Source of the DNA: Bradyrhizobium icense
GTDB lineage: Bacteria > Pseudomonadota > Alphaproteobacteria > Rhizobiales > Xanthobacteraceae
DNA: 64,000 bases
Assembly: GCF_001693385.1 (NCBI RefSeq)
Contig: NZ_CP016428.1
Location: 1,798,001 to 1,862,000, forward strand
Direction of reading: 5' to 3'
The position numbers and the translations under genes were made by a program. The notes under the pieces are model-generated. The model saw nothing but the letters and a program-made list of their open reading frames with translations, searched no databases and was not told the DNA's origin. Shown one piece after another: positions 61,416 to 64,000 of the stretch (positions within the stretch are counted from its first letter, which is position 1; every line of letters begins with the position of its first letter).

Positions 61416-62468
61416 TCAAGTGTAGCCGAGATCGCTCATCAGCTTCGTCACGGCCTGGCCGCCCTTCGCGGCGATGTCACCCTTCGCAATCTCCTTCTTC
61501 AGGATGGTGTTCGAAGCATCGGCGAATCGCTTGAGAACGTCGTCGGGGAAGCGGACGACCTCGACGTTCATCTTCTCCTTCCCGGTATTCAAGGAGATCG
61601 CTTCCTGGTGCAGGTACTCGACCGAGCGACGGAAGTACCGTTCCTCGACCAGCGAGACGAACTGCAGTCGCAGATCGGCTGGCAGCTTGTCGAGGGCGGC
61701 GATGTTGATGATGTAGGCGTCGTTCGCAAAGCCCAGCGCCGGCTTCATGTGATACGGCGCAACTTCCCACAGCTTCATTGACAGTGCGCCGATCGCCGCG
61801 CCCCAATGGGCGCCATCGACGACGCCTGTCGCTAGCCCCTGGTAGAGTTCCGGACCTGCGATTTGCTGCGGTGAAGCGCCGGCAGCGGCCAAATACTCGA
61901 GCATCGTGCCGGTCGAACGGACCTTCAGCGAGCCCAGGTCGGCGGCTGAGGTGATCTTCTTCTTCAGCACAAGCTCGGTTGGGTAGGACTTATCGCCCAT
62001 CATGATGACGCCCTTCGGGCGGAGCTGATCATTGACCATCTTCTCGATGCCGAGATTCTTGGTCAGGTGCATCATTTCCCAGCTCTCGCGGAGCGTGCCC
62101 GGCACGCCGTAGTACAGGCCCATCGCCTGCGCTTCGCCGAGAATATATGCCGGGGAAATCGTGCCCATCGAGACGACTCCGCGGCGGACGATGTTGTAGA
62201 TCTCGCGATCCTTCGCAATCTCGCCTGCGCCGTACAGCTCCAGCTTGAAGCGTCCTCCAGTACGTTCATCCAGTTCCTTTGCGAGCACGCCCAGACTGTC
62301 GTCGAACGAGCCCGATGCTTTGGGCCAGTGGGATTGCACTTTCCAGGTGATCTTCTCCTGCGCGTGCGCGACGGAGATGAATGCGGGGGCCGCAGCAACA
62401 GCAAGCGAGCCCTTGAGGACCTTACGTCGGTCAACGTTGCTTGGTTGGGGCAAGGTCGTTCGCTCCAT
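61416..62468 (-). CDS. TRAP transporter solute-binding protein (DctP type)
   Basis: 350 residues from ATG 62468. Twin-arginine-like signal (NVDRRKVLKGSLAVAAAPAF, then ISVAHA). Mature DctP fold: ITWKVQSHWPKASGSFDDSL, ELYGAGEIAKDREIYNIVRR, GLYYGVPGTLRESWEMMHLT, LGSLKVRSTGTMLEYLAAAG, GPELYQGLATGVVDGAHWGA with the conserved Arg in KVRSTG. It likely binds a carboxylate such as a 2-oxo acid or aromatic acid; substrate not predictable here. About 93 bases separate it from dctQ. Confidence 0.9.
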   Translation of the reverse strand: MERTTLPQPSNVDRRKVLKGSLAVAAAPAFISVAHAQEKITWKVQSHWPKASGSFDDSLGVLAKELDERTGGRFKLELYGAGEIAKDREIYNIVRRGVVSMGTISPAYILGEAQAMGLYYGVPGTLRESWEMMHLTKNLGIEKMVNDQLRPKGVIMMGDKSYPTELVLKKKITSAADLGSLKVRSTGTMLEYLAAAGASPQQIAGPELYQGLATGVVDGAHWGAAIGALSMKLWEVAPYHMKPALGFANDAYIINIAALDKLPADLRLQFVSLVEERYFRRSVEYLHQEAISLNTGKEKMNVEVVRFPDDVLKRFADASNTILKKEIAKGDIAAKGGQAVTKLMSDLGYT

Positions 62469-62855
62469 TGATTTCGTGGCGAGGCGGCACGACCACCATT
62501 GTGGCAGTCGATCTGTGTTCCGCTTAGAAGCGAAACTGATCGGGTCAGCATCAGGTTCCTCAGCTACATGCGGCGCATGCGCGCGCCGGTCTGATGCCTG
62601 CTTCGCAATATGCGGGGTCCGGAAAACATGCGGGGGTCGGGAAAACAATTAATGTACGGAATCGGACCGATGGACCAGCGGCAGCACCAACCTTGCAGCA
62701 ACCGGCGCGCGACGTGCACTGCAACACGGACGGCGGATTTCAGGATCGGTTGAAGGATCCCCTCCCGCCGCGCGCTAACGGAAACGAACTCTGACTCCGA
62801 ATGTTGTCTGCGAGAGCCAGCTCGTTGCCAACTTCGGCCAGGAAGCAGAAAGTCG
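62469..62855. other. Divergent intergenic region
   Basis: Between the TRAP operon (-) and the penicillin-binding protein gene (+). No gene, clear promoter or terminator could be assigned. Confidence 0.4.
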
Positions 62856-64000
62856 ATGCGACGTTCCCCCGACTTGCAGGATGATCATGCGGAGACGTCG
62901 AAACCTTCGACGGACGAACTCGCCAGAAGTGCTGATTGCGATCAGCTCGAACCTACCGAGATCTCCGAGCGAACCTTAGCCGAGCGGCCGACGGGCATCG
63001 ATGCGGACGAAGCAGGCCGAGCCCGACCCCTGCACGTGCATACCGCGACAGCTGTTCGGGGTCTGCTCATCGCCCTCATTGCCGACCTGTTGGCCCTAGG
63101 GCGTCGCATCCGGTCGCTGTGGAGCGGGGCGCGGGCAAAGCAGGGACGCTTGGGAGCAAGCGAGGGCGACCAGCGCACACGGAGAAAGGGGAGAGTGGAG
63201 CGGTGCGCTCCGCTGGTCGTTTCGTTCGTTAAAGGCGCCGTCACGTCGGCGCTGGTCACGGGACTTGTCATCACGGGCGGTATTCTCTGGGCACTGCACG
63301 ACACGCGCATCGCCGGCAAGTCGTTGCGACCCGGCTGGCCATCGCTTGTGCTGGAGACCGCCGACGGCCGCCCGCTCGGGCGGACCGGCTCGCTCGCTGA
63401 AGAGGCGGTCCGAAGCGACTTCCCCGACGTGCTCGTCAATGCGGTAATAAGCGTCGAGGATCGCCGCTTCTACCAGCATCTCGGCGTCGACCCGATTGGC
63501 ATTCTGCGCGCGGCGAGCGCGAACTTCGATGCCGGCGGGATTGTCGAAGGTGGCAGCACCATCACGCAACAGCTCGCCAGGCTGCGCCGCATCGTCGGCC
63601 GCGAGCAGTCGATCGAACGCAAGCTGCGCGAGGCTTTTGCTGCACTTTGGCTCGATTTCCACATGGACAAGGACGCCATTCTTACTGACTACCTGAACCG
63701 GATTTATCTTGGTGCAGGAAGTTACGGCGTCGCGGCGGCCGCTCACATTTACTTCGGCAAGCGGCTGGCCGAGCTCACCTTAGCGGAAGCCGCGATGCTG
63801 GCCGGCCTGATCAAGGCGCCGTCGGAGTACAACCCTCTTCGTAATCTTGAAGCGGCGCGTCAGCGGGCCGCACAGGTACTCGACGCGATGGTCGCGGCCG
63901 GAGCGATCGACGCCAAGGCTGCCGCTGCAGCGAAAGCCGCGCCGGCCGAGGTGAAAGCCGCTGCGCAGTTTGCGCCTGCGACCTCATGGTTCGCCGACTG
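62856..64000 (+). CDS. Class A penicillin-binding protein, N-terminal part (runs off window)
   Basis: An open frame from ATG 62856 (AGGAAG upstream) extends past the right edge, 381 codons visible. After a long polar N-terminal region (residues 1-125, Arg-rich near 85-120) comes one membrane anchor (VTSALVTGLVITGGILWAL). The GT51 glycosyltransferase follows: VISVEDRRFYQHLGVDPIGI with catalytic Glu201, EGGSTITQQLARLRRIVGRE, RKLREAFAALWLDFHMDKD, ILTDYLNRIYLGAGSYGVAA, LTLAEAAMLAGLIKAPSEYN. It polymerises lipid II glycan strands in the periplasm; a transpeptidase domain is expected beyond the window. The long N-terminal cytoplasmic extension is notable. Confidence 0.88.
   Translation, partial: MRRSPDLQDDHAETSKPSTDELARSADCDQLEPTEISERTLAERPTGIDADEAGRARPLHVHTATAVRGLLIALIADLLALGRRIRSLWSGARAKQGRLGASEGDQRTRRKGRVERCAPLVVSFVKGAVTSALVTGLVITGGILWALHDTRIAGKSLRPGWPSLVLETADGRPLGRTGSLAEEAVRSDFPDVLVNAVISVEDRRFYQHLGVDPIGILRAASANFDAGGIVEGGSTITQQLARLRRIVGREQSIERKLREAFAALWLDFHMDKDAILTDYLNRIYLGAGSYGVAAAAHIYFGKRLAELTLAEAAMLAGLIKAPSEYNPLRNLEAARQRAAQVLDAMVAAGAIDAKAAAAAKAAPAEVKAAAQFAPATSWFAD

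Overview
The window looks like an accessory, partly decayed chromosomal region of a Bradyrhizobium-like alphaproteobacterium. The grounds are the GC-rich composition, many small protein families I know mainly from Bradyrhizobium and relatives, several general-stress promoters of the alphaproteobacterial sigma-EcfG type (GGAAC, 17 bases, GTT), a remnant of a nos denitrification operon, multiple NHEJ genes, and IS91/IS3/IS1182-type insertion sequences plus group II introns. No rRNA, tRNA or CRISPR array was seen.

Layout. 1-2.2 kb: an exopolysaccharide operon on the minus strand (intact polyprenyl sugar-phosphotransferase running off the left edge, preceded by wrecked GT4 and WecG/TagA-type glycosyltransferases). 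2.7-5.4 kb: small conserved genes, some frameshifted. 5.45-8.8 kb: a large intact cyclase/ATPase/TPR regulator. 8.9-15.8 kb: mobile DNA (ORF-less group II intron, group II intron with a frameshifted reverse transcriptase, dead IS3 element, IS91-family scar). 16-29.3 kb: DNA-repair and stress island: ATP-dependent ligase, Ku (frameshifted), polX (cut by a 478-bp inversion and two nonsense codons), topoisomerase IB, and many small, often stress-promoter-driven genes. 29.6-35.4 kb: alpha-glucan genes glgX, a stand-alone maltokinase and glgE. 35.4-43.6 kb: a second small-gene region between two IS91 scars. 43.6-50.9 kb: an apparently coherent biosynthetic cluster (GTP cyclohydrolase II-like, RibD-type reductase, pyruvoyl-tetrahydropterin-synthase-like, dehydrogenase, glycosyltransferase, methyltransferase, then an EamA exporter). 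51-54.9 kb: metal-sulfur assembly factor, broken cytochrome c, remnant nosY-nosL-nosX, exported Cys-rich protein, broken AI-2E transporter. 55.2-59.2 kb: solute-binding protein coupled to a CDF transporter, and an M50 protease with a frameshifted CBS module. 59.4-62.5 kb: complete TRAP transporter. 62.9 kb to the end: N-terminal part of a class A penicillin-binding protein.

Two themes run through it. First, single-base indels and nonsense codons in many small or repair genes lie beside long intact genes (1122-codon cyclase, glgX, glgE, TRAP operon), which favours real decay over sequencing error, although raw reads would settle it. Second, the 43.6-50.9 kb cluster combines GTP-opening, pterin-type, reductase, glycosylation and methylation enzymes, and is the best candidate for an undescribed pathway, perhaps making a glycosylated pteridine- or flavin-precursor-like small molecule. 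That product is inference only.
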